A DNA stretch of 64,000 nt from Amycolatopsis lexingtonensis (GTDB lineage Bacteria; Actinomycetota; Actinomycetes; Mycobacteriales; Pseudonocardiaceae): assembly GCF_014873755.1 (NCBI RefSeq), contig NZ_JADBEG010000001.1:7786501-7850500 (forward strand), written 5' to 3'. A model generated the notes under the pieces. The model worked only from the letters and a program-made list of their open reading frames with translations. It was not told the DNA's origin and did not search any database. The position numbers and the translations under genes are program-made. Positions 33,427 to 41,541 of this stretch are shown here, one piece after another; the first letter of the stretch is position 1, and each line of letters starts with the position of its first letter.

Positions 33427-34003
33427 ACCGGCGGCCCGCCCGCCGGCCCCGGTCAAGATCGTCATCGCGGGCGGCTTCGGCGTCGGCAAGACGACGGCCG
33501 TCGGCGCCATCTCGGAGATCAAGCCGCTGACGACCGAAGCGGCGATCACGTCGGTGGCGGCTTCGGTGGACCGCACCGGCCACGTCCCGGCCAAGACCAC
33601 GACGACGGTCGCGCTGGACTTCGGCTGCATCACGATCGACGACGAGGTCAAGCTCTACCTGTTCGGCACGCCCGGCCAGGACCGCTTCGGCTTCATGTGG
33701 CAGGACCTGGTCCACGGCGCGCTGGGCGCGCTGGTGATCGTGGACACCCGCCGCATGGACGACTGCTACCCGGCGGTCGACTACTTCGAGAACGCGGGCC
33801 TGCCGTTCGTGGTGGCGGTGAACATGTTCGACGGGGCACTGGGGCACAACCTCGAGGACATCCGCTGGGCGCTCGCGGTCAGCGAGGACGTCCCGCTGAT
33901 CACGTTCGACGCGCGGCAGAAGCTGTCGGTGCGGGACGCGCTGCTGGCGGTGCTGCACAACACGTTCAAGAAGGCCCGGGCCCAGGCGGGCGCGGGGGCC
34001 TGA
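33404..34003 (+). CDS. cvnD: Conservon small GTPase CvnD
   Basis: 199 residues from GTG at 33404. P-loop GGFGVGKTT (23-31), switch region TKTTTTVALDFG, DxxG-like FGTPGQDRFGFMW and base-recognition VNMFDG (NxxD form) are present. This Ras/Arf-like ATP/GTP-binding fold is the effector of the conservon. No cvnE cytochrome P450 follows: the next gene is the SRP RNA, so this is a four-gene conservon. Confidence 0.93.
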   Translation: MDSKPFTEPAARPPAPVKIVIAGGFGVGKTTAVGAISEIKPLTTEAAITSVAASVDRTGHVPAKTTTTVALDFGCITIDDEVKLYLFGTPGQDRFGFMWQDLVHGALGALVIVDTRRMDDCYPAVDYFENAGLPFVVAVNMFDGALGHNLEDIRWALAVSEDVPLITFDARQKLSVRDALLAVLHNTFKKARAQAGAGA

Positions 34004-34027
34004 GCGGTATTCGCTACACTGATCCAC

Positions 34028-34122
34028 GGACCCCGCGCGGCGTCCACCCTGTGAACCTCCCCAGGGCCGGAAGGCAGCAAGGATAAGCAGGCTCTGGCGG
34101 GTGCGCGGGGTCCCCTTTTTTT
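34028..34122 (+). ncRNA. ffs: Small signal recognition particle RNA (4.5S type)
   Basis: The closing stem GGACCCCGCGC (34028-34038) pairs with GCGCGGGGTCC (34103-34113). The conserved SRP54-binding domain is complete, with CCAGGGCCGGAAGGCAGCAA (34061-34080) and the GGATAAGCAGGCTCTGG return strand. A run of seven T at 34116-34122 ends the transcript. With Ffh it targets membrane proteins. It stands just behind cvnD, and dnaX/recR lie 3 kb further on, an order common in actinobacteria. Confidence 0.93.
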
Positions 34123-34177
34123 CGGCTCCGGCTCTCGGGGCTTCGCCCCTTCGCCGGGCCTTCACTTCGTTCTTCCG

Positions 34178-34198
34178 CCCGGGGGCCGAGCCCCCGGA
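34178..34198. repeat. GC hairpin downstream of the SRP RNA
   Basis: CCGGGGGC (34179-34186) pairs with GCCCCCGG (34190-34197) around CGA. It lies in the 245-base gap between the SRP RNA and the convergent spermidine-synthase-like gene. It could terminate transcription from either side. Confidence 0.4.
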
Positions 34199-34259
34199 GC
34201 CCCCACGGTGCCTTACTCGGCGGTTGGGAGCGCTGCCGCCGCTTTGGGGGCACGCCGAA

Positions 34260-34314
34260 CGTCTTGAATGAGTCATTCAGGTCTTCGGAGGTCCTGAATG
34301 ACTCATTCAAGACG
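34260..34314. repeat. Perfect 22-bp inverted repeat, TGAATGAGTCATTCA family
   Basis: Bases 34260-34281 are fully complementary to 34293-34314 around an 11-base loop. Each arm itself contains TGAATGA(G/C)TCATTCA, a palindrome. An identical 53-base copy, loop included, lies at 63841-63893, and a diverged copy at 57179-57235. Here it lies between convergent genes, 55 bases before the stop of the minus-strand gene, so a two-way terminator is likely. Confidence 0.75.
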
Positions 34315-34369
34315 CTGGTGGAATGCTGCGGGCTGGGCGGCGTGACGCGACTTTGCCGGAGGCCTGGGG

Positions 34370-35245
34370 TCAGAACAGGCCCAGGACGTCTTCCGGGGGC
34401 TTCGGGGACGGCGGGGTGTCCGCGTCCGTGATCGGGGCTGCCCGGCCCGCCAGTTTCCGCAGCTCGGCGCCCGACACGCACCGCGCCGGGAAGGCCGCTG
34501 ACGCGGTGCGCTGGGCGATCTCCGCAGTGGGGAGCCCGGTGGCCGAGGCCGCGAACACCAGGTTGCCGAAGCGGCGGCCCTTCAGGACCGCCGGGTCCGC
34601 CAGCACCACGACCTCCGGGAAGACCTCCCGCAGCGTCGCCAGGAAGCGGCGGGCGAAGGGCAGGCCCGAGCCGTCCGTGATGTTGGCCAGGTAGGTGCCC
34701 GGGGCGCGCAGGATCTCCGCGATCGCGAGCGTCGCCTCCAGCGTGGCCAGGCCGCCCGCCAGCGTCGCGCGCTCGAACGCGTCGACCACCACCAGGTCCG
34801 CCGTGTCCTCGCGGCGGGTGGCCAGGCCCGTCCGGCCGTCGGTGATCCGGACCCGCAGGCCCGGGATCCGCAGGCCCAGCTGGGCGCGGACCAGGTCGAC
34901 CAGCTCGCCGTCGGCGTCGAACACCAGCTGCCGCGAGCCCGGCCGCGTCGCCGCGACGTACCGCGGGAGGGTGCACGCCGCGCCGCCGATGTGCAGGGCG
35001 TCGATCGGTCCCTCGGGCAGCTGGTCGACCACGTCCCCAAACCGCCGGACGTAGTCGAACTCCAGGTTGGCGGGGGTGTCGAGGTCGACGTACGACTGCG
35101 CGACCCCGTCCACCGACAGCAGCCAGGCGTTGCCGCGGTCGGCGTCCCGGATCAGCTCCGCGGTCCCGAACCGCACCGGATACCGCCCGGGCAGCGGCCC
35201 GGTCTTCCGCGAACGACTCACGAAGTCCGAGGTTATCGGAAACAT
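34370..35245 (-). CDS. Spermidine synthase-like (polyamine aminopropyltransferase fold) protein
   Basis: 291 residues from ATG at 35245; a GTG at 35221 is an alternative. The Rossmann-like fold has DALHIGGAACTLPRYVA in the position of motif I, LVFDADGELVDLVR as the acidic ribose loop, DTADLVVVDAF and a ANITDGSGLPFARRF segment. Actinobacterial members of this group lack some polyamine-binding residues and are annotated only as fused-MFS/spermidine synthase-like. True spermidine synthesis is therefore uncertain. It is divergent from the ALF-repeat gene with a short gap. Confidence 0.7.
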   Translation of the reverse strand: MFPITSDFVSRSRKTGPLPGRYPVRFGTAELIRDADRGNAWLLSVDGVAQSYVDLDTPANLEFDYVRRFGDVVDQLPEGPIDALHIGGAACTLPRYVAATRPGSRQLVFDADGELVDLVRAQLGLRIPGLRVRITDGRTGLATRREDTADLVVVDAFERATLAGGLATLEATLAIAEILRAPGTYLANITDGSGLPFARRFLATLREVFPEVVVLADPAVLKGRRFGNLVFAASATGLPTAEIAQRTASAAFPARCVSGAELRKLAGRAAPITDADTPPSPKPPEDVLGLF

Positions 35246-35301
35246 TCCGCCGGGCCCCGCGATAAGTGAACGGAACGATCATCGATCGAGGGGGTTTTTC
35301 C

Positions 35302-36852
35302 TTGCGTGCGAACGCATTAGCCGCTGCTGTGGCACTCGTCGCCGTCGCTTGGGCGACGCCGGCCGCCGCGGACGTCCTGCCGGACCGGGTCCAGGCCGTC
35401 TCGCTGTTCGAGACCGGGGGCCCCGGCGTGAGCCGGGCCGCCGAAGCCGCGCTGCTCGGCTCGGCCGCCGACCTGCAGGCCTTCCTGGCCACCGGCCAGT
35501 ACCGGGCGAAGGAGACCGACGACCGCGTCCTGGTCAACCAGGCGATGAGCGCGGGCGGCCCGGTCACCAAGCGCGCCGCCCAGCAGGCGCTGGACGGCAC
35601 GGCCGAGGACATCCGGGCCTTCCTGGCCACCGGACTGGCCCAGGCGCGGATCGCGGACGACCGGATCGCGGTCGGCCAGGCCATGAGCACGGGCGGCCCG
35701 ACCGTCAACGCCCGCGCGCAGAAGGCGCTCGACGGCACGCCCGCCGACGTCCGCGCCTTCCTCGAGACCGGCCTCCAGCAGGCGCGGGACACCGATGAGC
35801 GGATCACCGCCAACCAGGCCCTCGCGGCCGGTGGTCCCGAGGTCAAGGCGGCCGCGCAGACGGCGCTCGACGGCACCCCGGACGACATCCGGTACTTCCT
35901 GTCCGTGTGGCGTCAGGTCGCCGCGAACGGCGACAGCGAACTCGCCGGGATCCAGGCGCAGGTCGACTACGGCAAGGCCGCCGCGGCCAACCACAGCGCC
36001 ATCGGCGTGCGGCTGGCCAGGAGCCGCGCCAAGACCATCGCCTCGGACGCGCGCCAGGCGAACACCGACCGGCTCGCCGGCCAGCGCGCCAAGGCCCAGC
36101 AGGACGCGCAGGCCGCGGCCGGTGCGGCCGCCGACGCGGCGCAGCAGGCCCGCGACGCCGCGGCCCGCGCCGCGCAGGCCGAGGCCGACAACGACAAGCT
36201 GCTCACCGACGCGGCCGACCCGGCGCTGACCGTGCCGAACGGCCGCCGTGCGTCGGTCTACCTGCTGCGCACCGGCGGCGCCGCGGTGAAGAACGCCGCC
36301 CGCGCCGCGCTGAGCGGCTCCGACGACGACGTCGTCGCGTTCGTGCGCGGCGGGCTCGCGGCCGCGCGGGAGAGCGACGACCGTGCCGCCGTTTCGGCGA
36401 TCGCGGCCGACGCCGGCGCGCGCTCCGGGCTGCGGCAGGCCGCTCGTGACGCGCTGGCCGGGCCGTACTCCGCCGTGGTCGCGCTGCTGCGCACCGGCGA
36501 CTACCCGGGCCGCGACACCGACGACCGCGTCGAGGTCAACCAGATCATGGCGGCCGGCGGTTCCGCGACGAAGTCGGCGGCCCAGCGGGCGCTGGACGGC
36601 ACCGTCGCCGACGTCCGCGAGTTCCTCGCCCACGGTCAGTACGCCGCGCACGTGATCGACCTGCGGGTCAAGGTGACGCAGACGCTTTCGGACGGCGCCG
36701 AGGTCGACGCCGTCGCGCAGGGCGTCCTCGACGGGCCGGACTCGTTCCTGCAGCCGTACCTGGACGGCGAGCTGGCGAAGGCGCGGGCTCGTGACGCCTT
36801 CACCGCGGAGCACGTCGCCAAGGTGAACGCGCTGCTGGCCCAGCTGCCCTGA
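35302..36852 (+). CDS. Exported ALF-repeat protein
   Basis: Start TTG at 35302, preceded by GAGGGGG at 35289-35294, gives 516 residues with a clean signal peptide (about 1-24, ending TPAAA). A GTG at 35266 would add 12 residues. The mature chain holds seven or eight short ALF repeats with the pattern GGPxxxxAAQxALDGTxxDxRxFL and DDRxxVNQ. They are grouped into two blocks around a central Ala/Gln/Arg-rich coiled coil (about 215-300). ALF repeats are common in secreted streptomycete proteins of unknown role, and may be adhesion or scaffold units. It sits between the SRP RNA and dnaX, where many relatives have no gene. No catalytic domain is seen. Confidence 0.75.
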   Translation: MRANALAAAVALVAVAWATPAAADVLPDRVQAVSLFETGGPGVSRAAEAALLGSAADLQAFLATGQYRAKETDDRVLVNQAMSAGGPVTKRAAQQALDGTAEDIRAFLATGLAQARIADDRIAVGQAMSTGGPTVNARAQKALDGTPADVRAFLETGLQQARDTDERITANQALAAGGPEVKAAAQTALDGTPDDIRYFLSVWRQVAANGDSELAGIQAQVDYGKAAAANHSAIGVRLARSRAKTIASDARQANTDRLAGQRAKAQQDAQAAAGAAADAAQQARDAAARAAQAEADNDKLLTDAADPALTVPNGRRASVYLLRTGGAAVKNAARAALSGSDDDVVAFVRGGLAAARESDDRAAVSAIAADAGARSGLRQAARDALAGPYSAVVALLRTGDYPGRDTDDRVEVNQIMAAGGSATKSAAQRALDGTVADVREFLAHGQYAAHVIDLRVKVTQTLSDGAEVDAVAQGVLDGPDSFLQPYLDGELAKARARDAFTAEHVAKVNALLAQLP

Positions 36853-36896
36853 CCCGCACGGCGAAGGTTGTCGGTGGTGCCCGGTACCCTCGCGAG

Positions 36897-38972
36897 GTGG
36901 CTCTCGCGCTGTACCGCAAGTACCGTCCGGCAACCTTCGCCGAGGTCGTCGGGCAGGAGCATGTGACCGATCCCCTCCGCACGGCGCTGTCCGCCGGGCG
37001 GATCAACCACGCCTACCTGTTCTCCGGCCCGCGCGGCTGCGGCAAGACGTCGAGCGCGCGCATCATGGCGCGCTCGCTGAACTGCGCCAAGGGCCCGACG
37101 CCGGACCCGTGCGGCGAGTGCAACTCCTGCAAGGCGCTCGCGCCCGAGGGGTCGGGCAGCGTCGACGTCACGGAGCTGGACGCAGCGAGCCACGGTGGTG
37201 TCGACGACGCCCGCGAGCTGCGGGACAAGGCGTTCTACGCGCCGGCCGAGTCGCGCTACCGCGTGTTCATCATCGACGAGGCGCACATGGTCACCACGCA
37301 GGGCTTCAACGCCCTGCTGAAGATCGTGGAAGAGCCGCCGGAACACGTCATCTTCATCTTCGCGACGACCGAGCCGGACAAGGTGCTCACCACCATCCGC
37401 TCGCGCACGCACCACTACCCGTTCCGGCTGATCCCGCCGAGCTCGATGCGCGCCCTGCTGGAGCGCAACATCGCCGCGGAGGGCGTCGAGGTCGAGCCGT
37501 CGGTGTACCCGCTGGTCATCCGCGCGGGCGGCGGGTCGGCGCGCGACACGCAGTCGGTGCTCGACCAGCTGCTCGCCGGCGCCGGGCCCGAAGGCGTGTC
37601 GTACAGCCGCGCGGTGGCGCTGCTGGGCGTCACCGACGTCGCGCTGATCGACGACATGGTGGACGCGCTGGCGACCGAGGACGCCGCGACGGTGTTCGGC
37701 ACGGTCGAGAAGCTCGCCGAAGCCGGCCACGACCCGCGCCGGTTCGCCACGGACCTGCTCGACCGGCTGCGTGACCTGGTGCTGCTGCGCGCGGTCCCGG
37801 ATTCCGCGGGCGGGCTGGTGTCCGCGCCGGAGGAGGAACTCTCGCGGATGGTGGCGCAGGCCGAGCGGATCGGCCTGGGGACGTTGTCGCGCTACGCCGA
37901 CATCGTCCACAATGGACTCCTGGAGATGCGGGGCGCGACCTCCCCCCGGCTCGTGCTGGAGCTGCTGGCCGCCCGGATGCTGCTGCCGTCGGTGACGGAC
38001 GCGGAGAAGGCGCTGCTGGCCCGCATCGAGCGCCTGGAGCGCCGCGCGACGGCACCGGCCGCCCCGGCCGAGGGCGGCGTCGAGCCGCCGATGCGGGCGG
38101 CTCCGGAGCGGGAGTTCTCACGTCCTTCGCAGCGTGCGGGTTCGGCGGGCCCGGCGCCGGTGGCGGAGCCGGTCAAACCGGCTGAACCCGCGCCGGTGGC
38201 GCAGCGCCCGGCGGCTCCGGAAGCCGCGCCGGCGGCTTCGAGCGCCGGTGCCGCTCCTGCTTCGGCGGCCGGGTCCGGTGCTGCTCCGGCCTCGGATGGT
38301 GGCTGGGGAACGCCGCGCACGCCCGGTGGCGGCACGCCCGCCCCGGCTCCGGAAGCCGCACCCGCACCGGCCGCACCCGCGGCGGAGGGCGCGTTGGACG
38401 CCGCCGCGATCCGGAACATCTGGCCGCAGCTCATGACCGCGCTGCGCAAGTTCACCGGCGGCCGCAGCCTCGAAGCGATGCTGACCCAGGCCACGGTTGC
38501 GAGCGTCGACGGCCACGCCGTCACGCTCACCCACAAGTCCGAGCCGCTGTCCCGCCGCCTCTCCGACCAGGACAACGCCCGCAAGATCGCCGGCGCCCTG
38601 TCCGAGGTCCTCGGCGGCGAGTGGCAGGTCCGCTGCGTCCACGGCAACGCCCCCGCGGCCCCCGCCGCCCGCGCCCAGCAGGCGGCCCCCGCGCCGGAGC
38701 GCTCGTTCACGCGCCAGTCCGCCGCGGCCGCGCCGCCCGCCGAAGCCCCGGCCCGGCCGGCGGCCCCGCCCCCGCCCGCACGGCCCAAGGTCGCGACGAG
38801 CGAGCCGGACATCCCGCTGCCCCCGGAGCCCTCGGACGAGGACGACGAGGACCTCTACAACGAGGACGCCAGCCCGGCCCCGCCGCCGCCCCCACCCCCG
38901 CCGGACCAGGACCCGGACGAGGTGGCCCGCAAGCTCATCTCCGACCACCTCGGCGCCCGCCCCCTGGACTGA
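36897..38972 (+). CDS. dnaX: DNA polymerase III subunit gamma/tau
   Basis: 691 residues from GTG at 36897. The clamp-loader AAA+ module carries Walker A GPRGCGKTS (44-52), the zinc-binding cysteines between about 62 and 78, Walker B FIIDEAHM and the sensor FATTEPDKV. Domain III follows to about residue 380. A long Ala/Pro-rich region (about 385-500) leads to a tau-type C-terminal domain (AAAIRNIWPQLMTALRKFTGGRSLEAML) and a very acidic proline-rich tail. It loads the sliding clamp at the replication fork. No obvious A-rich slippage site is seen, so a separate gamma product is not indicated. A palindrome follows the stop, in a convergent gap. Confidence 0.96.
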   Translation: MALALYRKYRPATFAEVVGQEHVTDPLRTALSAGRINHAYLFSGPRGCGKTSSARIMARSLNCAKGPTPDPCGECNSCKALAPEGSGSVDVTELDAASHGGVDDARELRDKAFYAPAESRYRVFIIDEAHMVTTQGFNALLKIVEEPPEHVIFIFATTEPDKVLTTIRSRTHHYPFRLIPPSSMRALLERNIAAEGVEVEPSVYPLVIRAGGGSARDTQSVLDQLLAGAGPEGVSYSRAVALLGVTDVALIDDMVDALATEDAATVFGTVEKLAEAGHDPRRFATDLLDRLRDLVLLRAVPDSAGGLVSAPEEELSRMVAQAERIGLGTLSRYADIVHNGLLEMRGATSPRLVLELLAARMLLPSVTDAEKALLARIERLERRATAPAAPAEGGVEPPMRAAPEREFSRPSQRAGSAGPAPVAEPVKPAEPAPVAQRPAAPEAAPAASSAGAAPASAAGSGAAPASDGGWGTPRTPGGGTPAPAPEAAPAPAAPAAEGALDAAAIRNIWPQLMTALRKFTGGRSLEAMLTQATVASVDGHAVTLTHKSEPLSRRLSDQDNARKIAGALSEVLGGEWQVRCVHGNAPAAPAARAQQAAPAPERSFTRQSAAAAPPAEAPARPAAPPPPARPKVATSEPDIPLPPEPSDEDDEDLYNEDASPAPPPPPPPPDQDPDEVARKLISDHLGARPLD

Positions 38973-38979
38973 CCGAAGT

Positions 38980-39030
38980 CCGTGAATGCCACATCGAGGG
39001 ACGAAGTGTCCGTGAATGTGGCATTCACGG
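38980..39030. repeat. Inverted repeat of the CCGTGAATG family between convergent genes
   Basis: CCGTGAATGCCACAT (38980-38994) is fully complementary to 39016-39030. The second arm overlaps its own palindrome, CCGTGAATG-TGG-CATTCACGG (39010-39030), so two folds are possible. It fills the 61-base gap between dnaX and the convergent amidase gene and is a likely bidirectional terminator. Confidence 0.7.
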
Positions 39031-39033
39031 CCA

Positions 39034-39885
39034 TCAGGAAGCCAGGTAGGCCTCGATCGCCGCGGCGATCGAGGCGGCGAAGCCCTGCCGGCCCTCCGCG
39101 CTCGTCATCCGGGCCGCTTCGGCCGCGTTGCGCATGTTGCCGCACTCCACCAGGGCCGCCGGCCGCGTCGACAGGTTCAATCCGGCCAGGTCCGAGCGGG
39201 CCGACAGGCCGTTGCCGCCGATGTAGTTCGACGTGCTGAAGCCGCCCGTGCGCATCGTGTCGCGCAGCACCTCCGCCAGCCGCAAAGAAGGCGCGCCCTG
39301 TGCGGCGTTCAGCGGCGGGGACGAATACGCGACGTGGAAGCCGTTCGCGCCGGCCGCGGTCGAGCCGTCGGCGTGGATCGACACGACGGCGTCCGCGTTC
39401 GCCTCGTTGCCGATCGCCGCGCGGCGGTCGACGCAGGGGCCGACGCCCGTGTCGTCCTGTCGCGTGTAGACGACCCGGATTCCCTTGCCGGTCAGCACAT
39501 CCCCGACCCGCCGGGCGACGTCGAAGGTGAACGCGTGCTCCGGGTAGCCCGCGTTGGTCGCGGTGCCGGTGGTGTTGCACGGCTTGGTCTGCCCGCGCCC
39601 GGCGGGCACCGGGCGGTTGATCTCCGCCGGGTGGGACGCGTTGCCGCCGTTGTGCCCCGGATCCAGCACGACGACCTTGCCGGACGCCACGACCGGCGGC
39701 GGGGCGGACGAGGACGGCGGGGGTGGCACCGACGACGGAGGCGTCACCGTCGTCGGGGTCGGCGTGATCGTCCGCGTGGTCACGGGAGCGGGTGCCGGGG
39801 CCGCCGGGGTGTCGCCGGAGCAGCGCGTGAGCAGCAGGGCACCGGCCAGCAGGATGGGGACAATCGCGCGTCGCACGGCGACCAC
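39034..39885 (-). CDS. N-acetylmuramoyl-L-alanine amidase (Amidase_3) with N-terminal export signal
   Basis: 283 residues from GTG at 39885, or 280 from GTG at 39876. A hydrophobic leader ([16 protein letters not shown]) has a Cys where a lipobox would end, but Arg just before it is atypical. It may be a weak lipoprotein signal or an ordinary signal peptide. A Pro/Thr/Ser-rich linker of about 45 residues follows. The zinc amidase domain has [11 protein letters not shown] with the first metal His, an EHAFTFDVA glutamate, SIHADGS with the second His, and the catalytic Glu in [10 protein letters not shown]. It cleaves the bond between muramic acid and the stem peptide. Confidence 0.85.
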   Translation of the reverse strand: MVAVRRAIVPILLAGALLLTRCSGDTPAAPAPAPVTTRTITPTPTTVTPPSSVPPPPSSSAPPPVVASGKVVVLDPGHNGGNASHPAEINRPVPAGRGQTKPCNTTGTATNAGYPEHAFTFDVARRVGDVLTGKGIRVVYTRQDDTGVGPCVDRRAAIGNEANADAVVSIHADGSTAAGANGFHVAYSSPPLNAAQGAPSLRLAEVLRDTMRTGGFSTSNYIGGNGLSARSDLAGLNLSTRPAALVECGNMRNAAEAARMTSAEGRQGFAASIAAAIEAYLAS

Positions 39886-39963
39886 GGTGCCACAGCCCGG
39901 CACCCCGCGTGGCGCGACTACCCTGGTGGGGACACAGGCGTGCAGAGAGGACCGAGTGCGATC

Positions 39964-40323
39964 ATGGTGCAACCCGGCGGTGGCTTCGACATTTCCCAGC
40001 TGATGCAGCAGGCCCAGCAGATGCAGCAGAAGCTCGTCGAGGCCCAGGAAGAGCTCGCCAACACCGAGGTCACCGGCAGCGCCGGCGGCGGGCTGGTCAC
40101 CGCGACCGTCTCCGGTGACAGCCAGCTGAAGAGCCTGCAGATCGACCCGAAGGTGGTCGACCCCGACGACGTCGAAACGCTGTCCGACCTGGTCGTCGCG
40201 GCCGTACGGGACGCGTCGGCGAACGCGCAGAAGCTCACCGAGCAGAAGCTCGGCCCGCTGGCCAACGGGCTCGGCGGCGGTGGCGGCATGCCGGACCTCG
40301 GCAGCCTCGGCTTCGGCGGCTGA
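39964..40323 (+). CDS. ybaB: YbaB/EbfC nucleoid-associated protein
   Basis: 119 residues from ATG at 39964. The N-terminal helix [20 protein letters not shown], strands [29 protein letters not shown] and the C-terminal helix [18 protein letters not shown] are classical. A Gly-rich tail ends it. It binds DNA as a dimer. The dnaX-ybaB-recR order is conserved widely in bacteria, here with the amidase gene inserted in the opposite orientation. recR starts five bases after the stop. Confidence 0.95.
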   Translation: MVQPGGGFDISQLMQQAQQMQQKLVEAQEELANTEVTGSAGGGLVTATVSGDSQLKSLQIDPKVVDPDDVETLSDLVVAAVRDASANAQKLTEQKLGPLANGLGGGGGMPDLGSLGFGG

Positions 40324-40328
40324 CGAAC

Positions 40329-40925
40329 TTGTACGAAGGTGTCGTCCAGGACCTGATCGACGAGCTCGGGCGGCTGCCCGGGGTCGGGCCGAAGAGCGCC
40401 CAGCGGATCGCGTTCCACCTGCTGGCCACCGACCCGGCCGACATCGGGCGGCTGCAGGACGTGCTCGGCAAGGTCAAGGAAGGCGTGCAGTTCTGCGAAA
40501 TCTGCGGCAACGTCTCCGAGCAGCCGACCTGCCGCATCTGCCGCGACGAGCGCCGCGACCTCACGGTCATCTGCGTGGTCGAGGAGCCGAAGGACGTCCT
40601 GGCGGTCGAGCGCACGCGCGAGTTCAAGGGCCGTTACCACGTCCTGGGCGGCGCGCTCGACCCGTTGTCGGGCATCGGCCCGGAGCAGCTGCGGATGCGC
40701 GAGCTGCTCAAGCGGATCGGCGAGGCGGACATCAAGGAGATCATCATCGCCACCGACCCGAACACGGAGGGCGAGGCGACGGCGACGTACTTGGTCCGCA
40801 TGCTGCGGGACTTCCCGGGCTTGAGCGTGACGCGGCTGGCGTCGGGCCTCCCGATGGGCGGCGACCTCGAGTTCGCCGACGAGCTGACGCTCGGCCGGGC
40901 GCTTTCGGGCCGCCGCGTGCTCTAA
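40329..40925 (+). CDS. recR: Recombination mediator RecR
   Basis: 198 residues from TTG at 40329. The HhH region ([20 protein letters not shown]), a four-cysteine zinc finger (Cys56, 59, 68, 71) and the Toprim domain ([38 protein letters not shown]) are all in place. With RecF/RecO it loads RecA at gaps. It overlaps the end of the convergent glucosaminidase gene by four bases. Confidence 0.97.
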   Translation: MYEGVVQDLIDELGRLPGVGPKSAQRIAFHLLATDPADIGRLQDVLGKVKEGVQFCEICGNVSEQPTCRICRDERRDLTVICVVEEPKDVLAVERTREFKGRYHVLGGALDPLSGIGPEQLRMRELLKRIGEADIKEIIIATDPNTEGEATATYLVRMLRDFPGLSVTRLASGLPMGGDLEFADELTLGRALSGRRVL

Positions 40926-41482
40926 GGCACGTCGAAGCGGCGCAGGTCGTACAGGTCCATCAACCTGATCACCTTGTTCGCGTACTCCGGGTCGGTGGCG
41001 TACTTCCGCGCCACCGCCCGGACGAACGCGTCCGGGTCGTCGCGCACCGGCAACGCCGCCGCGTAGTTCGACGACGTCGTCAACAGCCGCCCGTAATCGC
41101 GGAACGAGTCGGAAACCGACGCGTACGAGCGGAAAAACGCATCCACCGGGTGGCACGGCGACGGAACGCACTCCGTCGTCGGATACCGGGCGCACCGCAC
41201 CGCGATCGGCCCCGGGCTCGTCGGCGTCACGCACTTGAAGCCGAAGTGGTTCAGTTCGTTCACCGACAGCCTGCTGCGGCCCCAGTTCGACTCCAGGATC
41301 GACTGCGCCACCGTCACCGATGCCGGGATGTCGTACGCCGCGTGGATCGCCCGCGCGATCGGGCCCGCCTCGCCGACGTACGCTTCCTGGAAGCCCGAGG
41401 AAAGCGCATCGTCCCGCACCGACGCCTGGTCGATGGGCGGCGGGACCACCGCCAGCAGCGCCGCCAGTCCGATGTGGATCAT
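40922..41482 (-). CDS. Glucosaminidase-domain cell wall hydrolase (GsmA-like)
   Basis: 186 residues from ATG at 41482. A short hydrophobic leader ([13 protein letters not shown]) may serve for export. The PF01832 domain is seen: [39 protein letters not shown] with the catalytic Glu in ILESNWG, then [22 protein letters not shown] and [15 protein letters not shown]. It has four Cys in the middle (KCV, RCA, ECV, PCH), unusual for the family and perhaps disulfides. The GsmA group degrades peptidoglycan during sporangiospore maturation. Its presence here probably reflects a general wall-remodelling role. Confidence 0.8.
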   Translation of the reverse strand: MIHIGLAALLAVVPPPIDQASVRDDALSSGFQEAYVGEAGPIARAIHAAYDIPASVTVAQSILESNWGRSRLSVNELNHFGFKCVTPTSPGPIAVRCARYPTTECVPSPCHPVDAFFRSYASVSDSFRDYGRLLTTSSNYAAALPVRDDPDAFVRAVARKYATDPEYANKVIRLMDLYDLRRFDVP

Positions 41483-41500
41483 GGGGCGAAAGCTGCCCGA

Positions 41501-41518
41501 TCGCCGCCGAAGCGGCGA
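41501..41518 (-). terminator. Short hairpin after the epimerase gene
   Basis: TCGCCGC (41501-41507) pairs fully with GCGGCGA (41512-41518) around CGAA. It lies between the stop of the epimerase gene and the start of the glucosaminidase gene, both minus strand. There is no T-run, so termination strength is uncertain. Confidence 0.4.
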
Positions 41519-41541
41519 CCGGGATCACTCCAACGGGACTC

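Noticed and set aside
34260..34314. CRISPR array
   Set aside because: The repeats are single inverted elements at distant places with no spacer series.
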